Shown: positions 54,669-64,000 of the stretch, one piece after another
How positions within the stretch are numbered: position 1 is the first letter of the stretch
How the letters are laid out: each line of letters starts with the position of its first letter
Assembly: GCA_022315425.1 (NCBI GenBank)
Contig: JAIUPT010000008.1
Span: 1-64,000, forward strand
Origin: Pseudevernia furfuracea
Taxonomy: Eukaryota; Ascomycota; Lecanoromycetes; Lecanorales; Parmeliaceae
Direction: 5' to 3'
Length of the DNA: 64,000 nucleotides
The notes under the pieces: generated by a model
Told to the model about the DNA's origin: nothing
Databases searched by the model: none
The model's input: the letters and a program-made list of their open reading frames with translations, nothing else
Position numbers and translations under genes: made by a program

Positions 54669-54727
54669 CGACTCTGCATTCTTCATTTTTGAGCTTTCTT
54701 GTTCTGAGTATATTTTGGCTCCTCAAC

Positions 54728-57700
54728 ATGGCAGAGTTGGTGGGGTTGATTGCCTCTGTGGCGACATTGCTGCATATTGCTCGAAAAGTGCAGGAATATG
54801 GTCGCGACTACTTCACTGCCGAAGAGCAAAAGGAGGAACTTGGCCAGACTCTTAGTACTTTCCAGACGAAGATAGAATTGCTAGGCAAGCATGGAGAAAG
54901 GGCTTTGAAGAATCCAAAGGATGAACGGTTCGAAGCTCTTAGAGTAGTGCTCAAGTCTTCGACAATGATGGACTCAAAGGGCGAAAAACTCGGTCCTGAT
55001 CCTGATCGCACGAGTGTTGGCGCGCTGAAGCGCATTGAGAATGGCATGAAGGAAACCGAGAAGAAGCTAAAAGCCATGTCGCAAAATGGCGCCGAATCCA
55101 GCGTCAAACGACTCTTCTGGCACCATGACAAGAAAAGGTTTCAGAAAACCATCGGGAAGATAGGTGAATCAATAAGACAAGTCGAGTCTGTCCTCGCCTA
55201 TGACCACTATGCTATCTCCCTTGATACCAGCGACGGTGTAAGGAAGGTTCTCAGCAATCAGGACGAACAAGCTCAAGCGGTCGAAAGACTTAGGCGAGAA
55301 GCAGCCGAACAGTGGGAAAGGAGCAGAAAGGAAGTAACAGAGGAAAGACAGCGGGCAGCCCGGGAGAGAGAAAAGGAGATCAAAGAGCAAAGAAGGGCTG
55401 CAATCATCGACTGGCTGTCCCCACTCAGCTTCCAAGCACGGCAGTCCGAGCTCTACAACCAGTGCATACAGCAAAATGTGTCTACCCCAAGCTTGTTAGC
55501 ATCTCCAGAGTTTGAAGCTTGGACGTTCGGCCCTCCTTGGATGCTACAATGTGTTGGTGAGCCGGGCGCCGGCAAAACGTTACTCTGTGCCCTGGTGATT
55601 GAACGCCTCAAGACGATTTTCAAAAATCGGAACGTACCCATCCTTTGCATCTATCTTAATTACAAAGAGTCCAGTATCCAGACGCTTGACAATTTAATCA
55701 GTAGCCTATTGAAGCAGTTGCTTCAACATGCTGATGCCGAATTCCAGTCCCCAGAAGCGAAGAGACTGTTCTCGGGGGCAGAGAATGAGTCGCGTCCCAC
55801 GCTGGAAGAACTCTACGAGGCTTTCCGAGCAGAGATCCAGCACTCTGAGAGGTAAGCAGTATACCGTATCTATAGATCATTTTTGAGTCAAGCTGATGAT
55901 AAATTTGGAGTACAGAGTCATGATAGTAGTAGATGCTTATGATGAGGCGTCTCCATCTGTCAAGGAGAGACTGGCGGACAGACTCTTGAGCCTGCCTACG
56001 GAGAAAGCGAGCTTGATGATAACCTCGCGCCCCATCGACGAGGAGCCTGACCCGAGAGAGCAGAAATTCTGCGACTCCTGTGGTCGCGGCAAACCTACTA
56101 AAGACATTCCACCTCTACCGCCTCTCAAGGTCTATCACCGCTGCGAAATTTGCAACATTGACATCTGTCAGAGCTGCAGGGCAAAGGATGTATATTGTAA
56201 AAACCGAAAGCATATTCTAAAGGAACCGGATGACCCAGTGAGGATGAGCATAGAGCCTTCCCAAGACGATATCAAGCTTTACGTCCAAAAGGAGCTGGAG
56301 ATAGAACTCCGGCTCGGGAACTCAAAGCATAGTGATAGCAGTATCACCAAGTCCTCTTTTGGTACAACGCGGCTTGGACGCATCTGTCGTAGACGGCCAG
56401 ACTTGCAAGAAAAAATTATTCCCACTGTTGTGACAAAGGCTAACAGCATGTTCACGCTGGCTGGGCTTTACATGCAAACATTGAGGGCGTGCATAAGCGA
56501 AGGGGAAGTCGAAGACGCCTTGGACGATCCGCCAGAAGGTTATGATGGCTTCTATGAGCGCAACATGCTGCGTATCACCGAAGAGTCTGAGAATACTCGT
56601 GCTTCGTCCTTGGCACGGAAGACACTCCAATGGGTCGTCCACGCCCATAGACCTCTCAGTCTTGCAGAACTCAGGGATGCGCTGGCGGTTGATCTGAACA
56701 AAGCAGGGTTTAGAAAAGCTGCCAGACCTGACAAGGCGACGATCCTTGAAGTCACAGCTGGAATGATAATGATCGAGTTTAATGAGGAGAACGTGAGACT
56801 CAATCATCGCACGGCACAAGAGTACTTTGACAAGACCCGTGATCGTTGGTTTGCGACTGCATTTGCCGACATCGCTCGCGTTTCACTGCACTACATGAGT
56901 CTCGGAGGGCTTACCAAGCCCTGTGAAGGCATTTATGAGGACAAGGACTTTGATACTAGAAAGAAAGCATACCCATTCCTCGAGTATGCATATTTATACT
57001 GGGGAGACCATGCCTGCGAGGCCGGAACGCACTCAGCGACACAAGCAGCAGTTTTCCAATACGTCAGCGACAGCGATAAGATCGCAGCATGGACCCAAGC
57101 CGCTTGGTACCTCCGTTCTGCGGAGCGTGCTGAATGGGACATTCGTAAAGGCGCTAATGCACTGCATGTTTGCGCTTGGTTTGGATTGGCAGACATTGTC
57201 TCTGAGCTGCTAGACGAAGGTCTGAACGTCAATTCAGCCGATCCAACTTACAAACAGACACCCTTGATGTATGCTTGCAGACGAGGACAGAGCGCGACGG
57301 TGGCCAAGCTGCTTGAACGTGGCGCAGATGTGAACCAATATAGCCAAAGAGACAGCATTGCTTTGTTCGAGGCTGTTGACAATGGAGCCGTCAAGACCGT
57401 CGGGCTTCTGCTAGCGCACAAAGAGTTGGACGTGAACGCCATGCATCCTCGGCGCTCTAATCGTACGGCTTTGATGCTAGCAGCACAAAATGGCAATATA
57501 CAGATTTTCAGCGCTCTATCGGACCGACCAGGTGCCAAGTTAGACAAGAAAGACTTAGATGGTAACACTGCACTGTCACTAGCTACCAATGCCGGACAGT
57601 ACGATATCGTTGCATCCTTCTTGACACATAAAGGCATTGATATCAACTCACAAAACAGTCTCGGAAGCACTGCACTGATCCTAGCCTCTGCTACAAAAGG

Positions 57701-59003
57701 AGGACGCAAAGAGATCGAAGCCAAGATTTCCATTGCCGAGCTTCTTTTGATTGAAGGCGCTAATAGTTCGATCAAGGATCATGAGGGTGGTGGCACTGCA
57801 ATATTGAGGGCGGTAGATGCAGGCAATGAAGCAATGGTAAAGCTTTTGTTGGATTATAAGGCTGATATGGAAACTCGGGATGACCTCAACCGCGGGCTAC
57901 TCCATAGCGCCGCCATTGATGGATATGAAGGCATTGTTCGGTTATTACTCGAAAAAGGCCTGGACAGTAATGCTCAAGACCAGAACGGAAAGACACCACT
58001 GCACGATGCTAGTCGCGAGGGCAACTACAAAGTCGCCAAAGTGCTGCTGGATTCTGGTGCTGATCAGTCTATCAAGGACAAGCATCGACGGACACCCTGG
58101 ACCATCGCATGGCAATACGGCAATCTGAATGTCATGAGAACCCTCGAGGGTAAAACCAGTATCGAAAAGAAGATCGAACAAGAATCCTATCCACAAGTGC
58201 AGTCGTTACCCATATGGTCCCTCGCCAACCTAGGTTTCGAACAAGAAGTCAAAAACATGATCGTCACCAAACCTAGGGAGATCTACTTTTGCGACCCAGA
58301 CATGGGCAACACAGCTGTCCACTGCGCCATCAATGCCAACAAACCCACGATCCTAACCTTACTCCTGGAAGCCGATCTATCACCCGACTCCCTCAACGAC
58401 TACTACCGCACGCCTTTACACCTAGCCGCGATAGCCGGCCACGCCAACCTCGTCACCATGCTCCTCAAACACCACGCCAAATGCGACGAAAAAGACAAAT
58501 GGCTCCAAACGCCACTCCAAATCGCGCACCACAACCGTCATCTCGAATGCGCGGTGATACTCATCGAAGGCGGTGCCGTCCTCACAGACCCGAGCATGAC
58601 GCAATCCCTGTTCTTCGCTGCCATCGAACTCGGACGCCTCGCTGCGGTCACAAAACTCATCGAGGCGGGCGCAGATCTCTCCGTCAAGAACGTGCTCGGG
58701 CAGACAGCGCTACAGATAGCCAAGGAGACTGGAAAAGGCGAGATCGTGCAAGTGCTACGCACGAACAAGAGCGTTTTCCGGTCGCCGAGGGTAGGGTCTG
58801 ATGTTACGGAGGTGGAAGAAGATGGGGCTGAGGAGGAAGTGGCGATGTTGTCCATGAAGGAGTCTCCGTTCCACAGGCCTGAGGTTTGGAACGAAGAAGG
58901 GAGTGAAGATGAGGGGACGGTGGTGGCTGATGGTGCCAGAAGGCCTGTAGTCCACGAAGGAGGCTCGGAGCGTCGAGTGCGAGTTCTGGAACCAACGGTC
59001 TGA
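54728..59003 (+). CDS. NACHT-ankyrin NLR-like (STAND) protein with ZZ-like zinc insert
   Basis: Exons 54728-55851 and 55916-59003 (1403 aa); intron 64 nt, GTAAGC...GCTGATG...TACAG, phase 2, joining HSER to VMIVVDAYDEA. N-terminal ~200 residues (MAELVGLIASVATLLHIARK) are helical, like the fungal STAND N-terminal/HeLo-like class. A charged coiled coil (~195-235) follows. The NACHT domain has Walker A GEPGAGKT at 277-284, Walker B MIVVDAYDEA at 377-386 and sensor LMITSRP near 410. A Cys/His insert at ~427-475 (CDSCGRG, then CEICNIDICQSC, CKNRKH) looks like a ZZ-type zinc finger. A winged-helix-like region is at ~540-640, then at least 13 ankyrin repeats from ~784 to ~1322 and an acidic tail. Fungal NLRs of this design mediate non-self recognition and programmed cell death; the ankyrins are the likely sensor. 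Confidence 0.93.
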
Positions 59004-59979
59004 ACCTGAAGGTTGTTCATACGCTATCTGGTAATATCTCAATCATAGCTAGCACCAATGCAACGCCCATACCCAGCAGCTGATTCTCTCGATACTTTGA
59101 TTACTGTCATTCGGAATTATTCAAGAGCGCTCCTCCGCAAACAGAAGGGCCTCATTATTTCCTGACAGCGTGTTCTTTTGCCTCAAGTTCCGAATCCCTT
59201 TTTGCGACACATGGGTGCCATAAGATGGGAAAGAAAGGTACCTCGGGAATTTTGGACAAGGCTAAGCCAACGACAACGATTAACCCATCCATATGAATGG
59301 CAATTTTAGAATAAACAGCCGCTAACAACGTGACATCCGGACGTGCCGCAAAAAGGGGTTGGGGGATAAGGCAACCAGCTTAATTTCAGCCTCATCGCCT
59401 CGGACGCGTCTCCCCCACGCACCTCGGATAGAGTACTGGCCTCAGCACTAGATATGCAGGGAGCAAACGCTCATTTTCTTCAGGCGACTACTGTACTACC
59501 TTACCATCACAACAATTGGTCAACAATGAAAATCGTTTCACCTCAATAATGCTGACGAGCGTTTCAAGTTTCATTTCGCACCAACCAAGCAATTCGGATT
59601 GATAGCCTGAGGCCACCTGCCGCATGGGAGGCCTTGATGGGGGCTGAAGGGTCTTTAAGCCGAATCTCACTCATCCCTCGCAACGTGCGAAAGCTGAAAA
59701 GGAGTAATTTTGGCAAACTACAACAGTAGGCAATCCTGAGGCATCGCCCGCTTGTTTGACATGGTGTGTGTATAAATATATGTACGTATGTTGATGCCGC
59801 TCTCGCATTTTTTGCTTTTTCTTCAGAATAGGAGGAGACTCTCGCTCTTTCGAAGATCTTGCTGCGTACCTTGTGTTCTACAGCCTCATAAACCCGAGTT
59901 TTCATTATTTGATCGTTCCGTAAACCCCTCTCGTCTAGCCCATCCCCTTGACTCTCACCTCGCAAAACACCCATCCGCC
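59004..59979. other. Intergenic, promoter side of the bestrophin-like gene
   Basis: The frame of the next gene is open back to 59788, but that stretch has no protein-like features. Nothing else recognised. Confidence 0.5.
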
Positions 59980-61422
59980 ATGTCCGTAACAACAACCCTC
60001 CACACGCGCCCCTCCTCCTCCTCCGCTCTCTCCACCAACCCTCCCCAAAAGACCCCCCACATTACCATGAACCCTTCCTCCAACACCGGCTCTTCGCAAT
60101 CGACCTCCATCCGTCAACCCTCGCTCTCGCCCTCGCCCAACCAACGTCTCCGGCCCCCCACCCGCCGCCACACCAGCACCATCGAAGAATTCACCACAAA
60201 GCCCCTCGACATTGAGAAACACCGAAAAATGCCATACTTCCTGCGCATGAGGGGGAGTATCACGCCGCGGATGATCATCCCTCTCGTCTTTGTCGCGATC
60301 TGGTCGACCATCATAACATGCATATCGCAATTCTGGTACCCGCTCGTGGTATCCAGCCTACTACTGACGGTGCTCGGCTTCGTCGTCGGGTTAGGGATCT
60401 CGTTCCGCACCTCGAGCGCCTACGAGCGCTACGTCGAAGGGCGCAAGTATTGGGCGCAGCTGGTCCAGACGTCTCGGGACCTGGCGCGACACATCTGGAT
60501 CCACGCGGAAGAGCGGCACGACCGGAGCCCGGAGGAGGGGAAAGGGGATCTCCTCGCGAAACTGACGGCCTTGAACCTGATCCACGCGTTCGCCGTGTCC
60601 TTGAAGCACCGACTCCGGTTCGAACCCTACGCCAACTACGACGACCTGGCGCCGCTCGTGGGCAACCTGTCCACCTTCGCCGGCGCCGCATCGGACGGGC
60701 ACTCGCCCGAGGAAGCCGACAAGACCCCTTTGGAGACCATCGGGTCATATCTGGGACTGGAATTCCTCGAGTCGAATCCGCGGATCCATATCAAGCGGGC
60801 GGACAAGGACGGGAAAAAGCTCGGGAACCTCCCGCTCGAAGTCCTGCACTACCTATCCGCGTACGTGGAATCCATCATCGCCAACGGGACCCTCCCCAAC
60901 GGCGTGCACCAGGGCATGATAATGGCGAACCTAGCCGCCCTGAACGAAGTACTCGCCGGCACGGAGCGCGTCGTCAACACGCCCTTACCGGTCGCGTACT
61001 CGATCGCCATCAGCCAAATCACCTGGACATACGTCATCGCTTTGCCCTTCCAACTGTGGGAGTCCCTCCGGTGGGTGACGATCCCAGGAACGGTCGTGGG
61101 CGCGTACATAATCCTGGGCATCGCGGCCATCGGCCGGGAGATCGAAGACCCCTTCGGCTATGACGAGAACGATCTCCCGCTCGAGAGGTACTGCAAGCAG
61201 ATTGAGGATGAGATCAACGTGATAGCTTCGAAAGCGCCGCCGAGGCCGGAAGAGTTCGTCGCAACGGAAGGAAACCGGTTGATGTATTCGCTGAGCTACG
61301 GAGCGTGGAATGCGAAGAGCACGGAGGATATAAGGGCGACGTTGAGGGCGAAAGCGAATGCGAAGCCGATGACGAGCTTTCCGCCGGTGATGGCGGAGAA
61401 AGCCGTGCAGGATGTTGTTTGA
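59980..61422 (+). CDS. Bestrophin-like (UPF0187) anion channel protein
   Basis: 480 aa from MSVTTTLHTRPSS with a good start context (GCCATGTCC). A Ser/Pro/Thr-rich N-terminal ~85 residues precede KMPYFLRMRGSITPRMIIPL, the family's entry motif. TM1-TM2 (IPLVFVAIWSTIITCISQFW; LLLTVLGFVVGLGISFR) and the strongly conserved FRTSSAYERYVEGRKYWAQLV follow. Further on are LPLEVLHYLSAYVESII, LPVAYSIAISQITWTYVIAL, a last TM pair (IPGTVVGAYIILGIAAIG), and EIEDPFGYDENDLPLERYCKQIE, the hallmark of the UPF0187/bestrophin family. Such proteins form pentameric chloride or anion channels; the fungal cellular role is unsettled. The region is GC-rich, which opens long false frames on both strands. Confidence 0.93.
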   Translation: MSVTTTLHTRPSSSSALSTNPPQKTPHITMNPSSNTGSSQSTSIRQPSLSPSPNQRLRPPTRRHTSTIEEFTTKPLDIEKHRKMPYFLRMRGSITPRMIIPLVFVAIWSTIITCISQFWYPLVVSSLLLTVLGFVVGLGISFRTSSAYERYVEGRKYWAQLVQTSRDLARHIWIHAEERHDRSPEEGKGDLLAKLTALNLIHAFAVSLKHRLRFEPYANYDDLAPLVGNLSTFAGAASDGHSPEEADKTPLETIGSYLGLEFLESNPRIHIKRADKDGKKLGNLPLEVLHYLSAYVESIIANGTLPNGVHQGMIMANLAALNEVLAGTERVVNTPLPVAYSIAISQITWTYVIALPFQLWESLRWVTIPGTVVGAYIILGIAAIGREIEDPFGYDENDLPLERYCKQIEDEINVIASKAPPRPEEFVATEGNRLMYSLSYGAWNAKSTEDIRATLRAKANAKPMTSFPPVMAEKAVQDVV

Positions 61423-61481
61423 GTGAACTACTTAGGAGAATGCGGATCATTTTTGCGGCTTGTGAGGTAGTCTCAGAAAGG

Positions 61482-61556
61482 CCTCTATAGGAGGGGTATG
61501 CCGTAATGAGCTTGCGAATGACTGGCCCCCGAAGTGGGGCACGAGTGTAGGGCGTA
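61482..61556 (-). repeat. Dispersed repeat B, inverted copy
   Basis: Reverse complement of 16710-16791 over about 75 bp, about 90% identical; differences are mostly transitions. It lies 60 bp after the stop of the bestrophin-like gene. Confidence 0.8.
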
Positions 61557-61708
61557 CTGAGACCACTTGTGAGGGAGTTTTAGCGGGGAGATTTCTCACT
61601 CATAGACAAGCTTTTGGACTACTGTATAATATGGTCTCGAAGTCGGATAGACAGCGTTGAAAATTGTAAGGAGCAAGGCACGCTTTGCTTTGAAGCCAAG
61701 TCCAGGTC

Positions 61709-62350
61709 GTGAACCCAACTTTACTCTACCTTCCAGAGCGTTTGGAATTGCTTTGCATGCTGGATCGCGACGGAAGATCACCGGAAGCGGTTTGCAGGGA
61801 GTGCGTGGAAACCCACGACTCCTCAGTGTTCTTGACTTCCTCACTCGCAGAGCCCGGCAGCAATCGTCGATGCCTAGGCAGCGCTGGATCCATCGGATCT
61901 TTGATCATGGTCAAGTGCAAAACCCTAAACAAGAGAAAAGGAATCACCTTTGCGGATACGAAGCAGCGACTGTGCTTCCTGATGCGACAATCTGGCGGAT
62001 TATGAAGGTAAAGCATGGTACTCTATCCTCAAACGAACAAGTGAAGGGGGCTCTTCGTCCACTCAACGCACCCGTCTGCCCGCATTTGCGTCTCAATGAC
62101 CCTTACGTGTCTGGTTTATATCTTCAAGATTGTGAAAAAATTTGCGGTGATCTGGCAAAGAAAAGTTCCTCTACCAGACTGGTAGTGTTCGGGATGCTCC
62201 TCAAAGCCGCCGCCTACGCTCGCTCCACACGGCGAGTGCGAGCCCTGCGGCACCACTTTCTTATTCTGTATCAGGCTCGAGGAAAAACGAATGGAAATAC
62301 TGGACCTCATGATACGTTTTCTGAAGCACACGACTACGAGACTTCATTGA
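61709..62350 (+). pseudogene. Decayed gene of a fungal CxxC family
   Basis: Three pieces in changing frames keep family features: RLELLCMLDRDGRSPEAVC then RECVETHDS (61709-62005), then CPHLRLNDPYVSGLYLQDC in a second frame (~62078-62136), then GECEPCGTTFLFCIRLEEK back in the first frame (62231 onward), ending at TGA 62348-62350. The order (Leu-rich start, L-x-R-D, C-x-x-C-x-x-x-H, later C-P-H-x-R, then C-x-x-C-x-T-x-F) resembles a common family of F-box-linked hypothetical proteins in ascomycetes. Stops and frame changes suggest decay, though a multi-exon gene cannot be excluded. No start found. Confidence 0.4.
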
Positions 62351-63752
62351 ATCGGTCATCATTCTTCTAAGCCCAGCATCGAATACCTTACACTTTTGAC
62401 TCCCATGGCCACTAGTCTGTATGTAGCTAGCTCGTGGTCATGGCGGAATATTGGTGTATCAATCGCGATTCCACGCTACAATATAGAGTACCCTACTCCG
62501 TAGGTAGCTATGCAATTATCAAGTCCCCAGCTTGCCCCTTTTTTTTACCTCTACTATTTTTGCCTATGGCTAAGGCCTGCGAACTTCCGTCGTTGCAAGG
62601 TCATCCACAATCCCCCTCCACGAGCCTATTGTTATTATCATGCAGCGTAGAGGGTAGATCTATGACCGAATTAACTGAAGAATCACAGAGACTCACCTCA
62701 ACGATATTCCTATCTTCTACCTCGAACAGAAATTGAACAAAGAATAGAGCGCTGAGAGGACATCTGACGCTGCTCAACAATCCTCCCCCAATTTTGATTA
62801 GGCTCTAGGAGCATCCGGTCGGCCTAATTACAGACCAAATGGCTCGGCTTTGCCATGTCTATCGTCATCAATACCCGAAATTCATTGCCATACCATCTGT
62901 TGGGACTTTGTAAATTTCGAAATGACTGGCAATCTATACGTCAGCCATGTCACGGAGACACTGAGGCTCGTCTTTCAAGGAATCTCCAGCCTTCTTAGGA
63001 CTGGGCAGAACGTGCCTGGCTAACTCAGGTGGCCGATCCTGCGGACTTTGAGAAATGTGAGAAGGCATGATTTAAGAGGCTTCAAACGAAGCGTCAATAT
63101 GTCCCACGAAGGACCCAACATGCGAGTCTTGGTAGTACCTTTGTATCGTGACAACATGTATCCAACTTGCTAGTATATTGTCTCCGTTTCGTTCTTGCCC
63201 CATAATTTCACTAAAAACTCTCAGGACAAACTGTATGTGAACGCCAGGTGCAAAGAGATAACCTGGTACATTAGGTACCCTGAATGGCAAATGGGTCATA
63301 TAGCACGATATGCCAGGCTTCTGGCTTACTCCTTTCGAGATAAGATGGGGCTCACAGCAGCTGTCCTCGGTCTGGCGACCCAAGTCATCGCGGAATAGTA
63401 GTGGAGCAGGAGTCAGCACCCCATTCACCGTTGAATACACCCTCGCAACCAGCAGCCCCACGGACCCAAAATAGGACATGAGAGTTGATTGTTCAGGGGC
63501 GAGATGGCCGTGTCAGCACTTTGAACGGCCCCGCGCAGGGGTCCATCTGACCTCACGGGGGGAGTTCCACTCTGAAACCCGGGGTCACATGACACGACAA
63601 GCCTTGGCGTCTTGGTGTGAAGACAAGTAATCGACCGCTCTTTCCAAGTGTCCTACATATCTACATCATACCTTGACGCAATACTCCGAATCCTTCTTTT
63701 GTCTCGATCGAACCCTTAAGGTTCACTCCCAGGATTGACAACTTTCCCATCC
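62351..63752. other. Intergenic, no supported gene
   Basis: A minus-strand frame at 63072-63479 (135 codons, beginning MSYFGSVGLLVARVYSTVNG) is the only candidate and has no recognisable domain. The last ~250 bp are the promoter side of the gene that follows. Confidence 0.45.
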
Positions 63753-64000
63753 ATGATGGATCCAGATCCGCTTGCCCGCATCAAAACCCTCCTCAAAGCA
63801 GAAGAGATCATTGAGCCCTCCTCACCTTCCTATCATTCCGAAAGCCTGACCTGGGCCGCACAAAAGAATCTCCACCCACGTCTGGTCGTTCGCCCCACAA
63901 CGTCGGCGGCCTTGAGCAAAACCCTAGCCTACCTCTCGCAGACGCCGCTAGATTTTGCAGTTCGAAGCCAAGGGTTCGGGTCGAGTTCTGCCAAAGATGT
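63753..64000 (+). CDS. FAD-linked (PCMH/BBE-type) oxidoreductase, 5' end only
   Basis: Cut by the window end; 82 codons present. Starts MMDPDPLARIKTLLKAEEII (a second ATG follows at once). The segment SLTWAAQKNLHPRLVVRPTT, then LAYLSQTPLDFAVRSQGFG and SSSAKD, is the start of a PCMH-type FAD-binding domain: the P-x-L/V-V-V-x-P-x-S/T block and the flavin-contacting R-S-x-G-x-G-S-S-S loop. Such enzymes oxidise alcohols, sugars or secondary metabolites, often with covalent FAD. No signal peptide is present. C-terminal domain and substrate cannot be judged here. Confidence 0.85.
   Translation, partial: MMDPDPLARIKTLLKAEEIIEPSSPSYHSESLTWAAQKNLHPRLVVRPTTSAALSKTLAYLSQTPLDFAVRSQGFGSSSAKD

Larger units (their letters stand above)
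53870..54727. other. Divergent intergenic region with short tandem repeats
   Basis: Shared upstream region of the S41 peptidase (-) and the NLR gene (+). It holds five perfect AAATAATC units (53971-54010), a GGGGAAAA run (about 54310-54343), a CGA/ACG triplet run near 54590 and repeat B at 54630-54668. Confidence 0.7.

Noticed and set aside
58289..58801. 170-codon Arg/His-rich + strand frame inside the NLR gene
   Set aside because: Out-of-frame shadow of the ankyrin region.
60311..61163. 145- and 281-codon frames overlapping the bestrophin-like gene on both strands
   Set aside because: GC-rich codon bias of the real gene opens them; Arg/Pro-rich composition with no domain.
1..64000. CRISPR arrays, bacterial operons or tRNA/rRNA genes
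   Set aside because: The sequence is eukaryotic; no spaced direct-repeat array and no cloverleaf or rRNA-like region was seen by eye.

Overview
This window is a chromosome end of a filamentous ascomycete (Pezizomycotina). It opens with 16 perfect CCCTAA telomere repeats. The genes have 41-72 nt introns with GTAAGT/GTGAGT-type donors and CTGAC/CTAAC-type branch points. The protein families are typical of these fungi: Zn2Cys6 regulator, AA11 LPMO, NACHT-ankyrin NLR, fungal APH-like kinase, bestrophin-like channel. Transposons show only C-to-T and G-to-A decay, the signature of repeat-induced point mutation (RIP). The species cannot be named from the sequence.

Region 1 (1 to about 14,860) is AT-rich and subtelomeric with no intact host gene. 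It holds duplicated pyrimidine-rich DNA, an ATT microsatellite grading into a 12-bp minisatellite, a duplicated hairpin repeat, and a full-length but RIP-killed chromodomain Ty3/gypsy retrotransposon (3581-10141, minus strand, paired 254-bp LTRs, 5-bp target duplication). It also holds four copies of a ~200-bp dispersed repeat (one flanked by an exact 16-bp duplication), an 838-bp MITE-like element with ~79-bp inverted ends, and a GC-rich solo LTR with a perfect AAATA target duplication.

Region 2 (about 14,870 to 64,000) has normal base composition and ordinary genes. In order: a signal-peptide/single-TM protein (4 exons), an AA11 LPMO, a Ulp1/C48-like protease, an APH-like kinase, a small Cys-rich ORF, a Zn2Cys6 transcription factor (4 exons), a frameshifted Cys-containing relic, two hypothetical genes and a small myristoylation-motif protein, and a C2H2-like protein with an in-frame 258-bp duplication. 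Then come an ASCH-like pseudogene, a small secreted protein, an MFS transporter, an SH3-like protein, a fungal membrane protein broken by an in-frame TGA, a second SH3-like protein, an F-box protein, a secreted S41 peptidase, a 1403-aa NACHT-ankyrin NLR, a bestrophin-like channel, a decayed CxxC-family gene, and the 5' end of an FAD-linked oxidoreductase cut by the window.

The genes do not form an obvious pathway or biosynthetic cluster. The set (LPMO, secreted protease, small secreted protein, drug-type transporter, NLR, several recent duplications and pseudogenes) is what one expects of an accessory subtelomeric region. Exon structures were worked out by eye from splice signals and frame continuity and have no transcript support.
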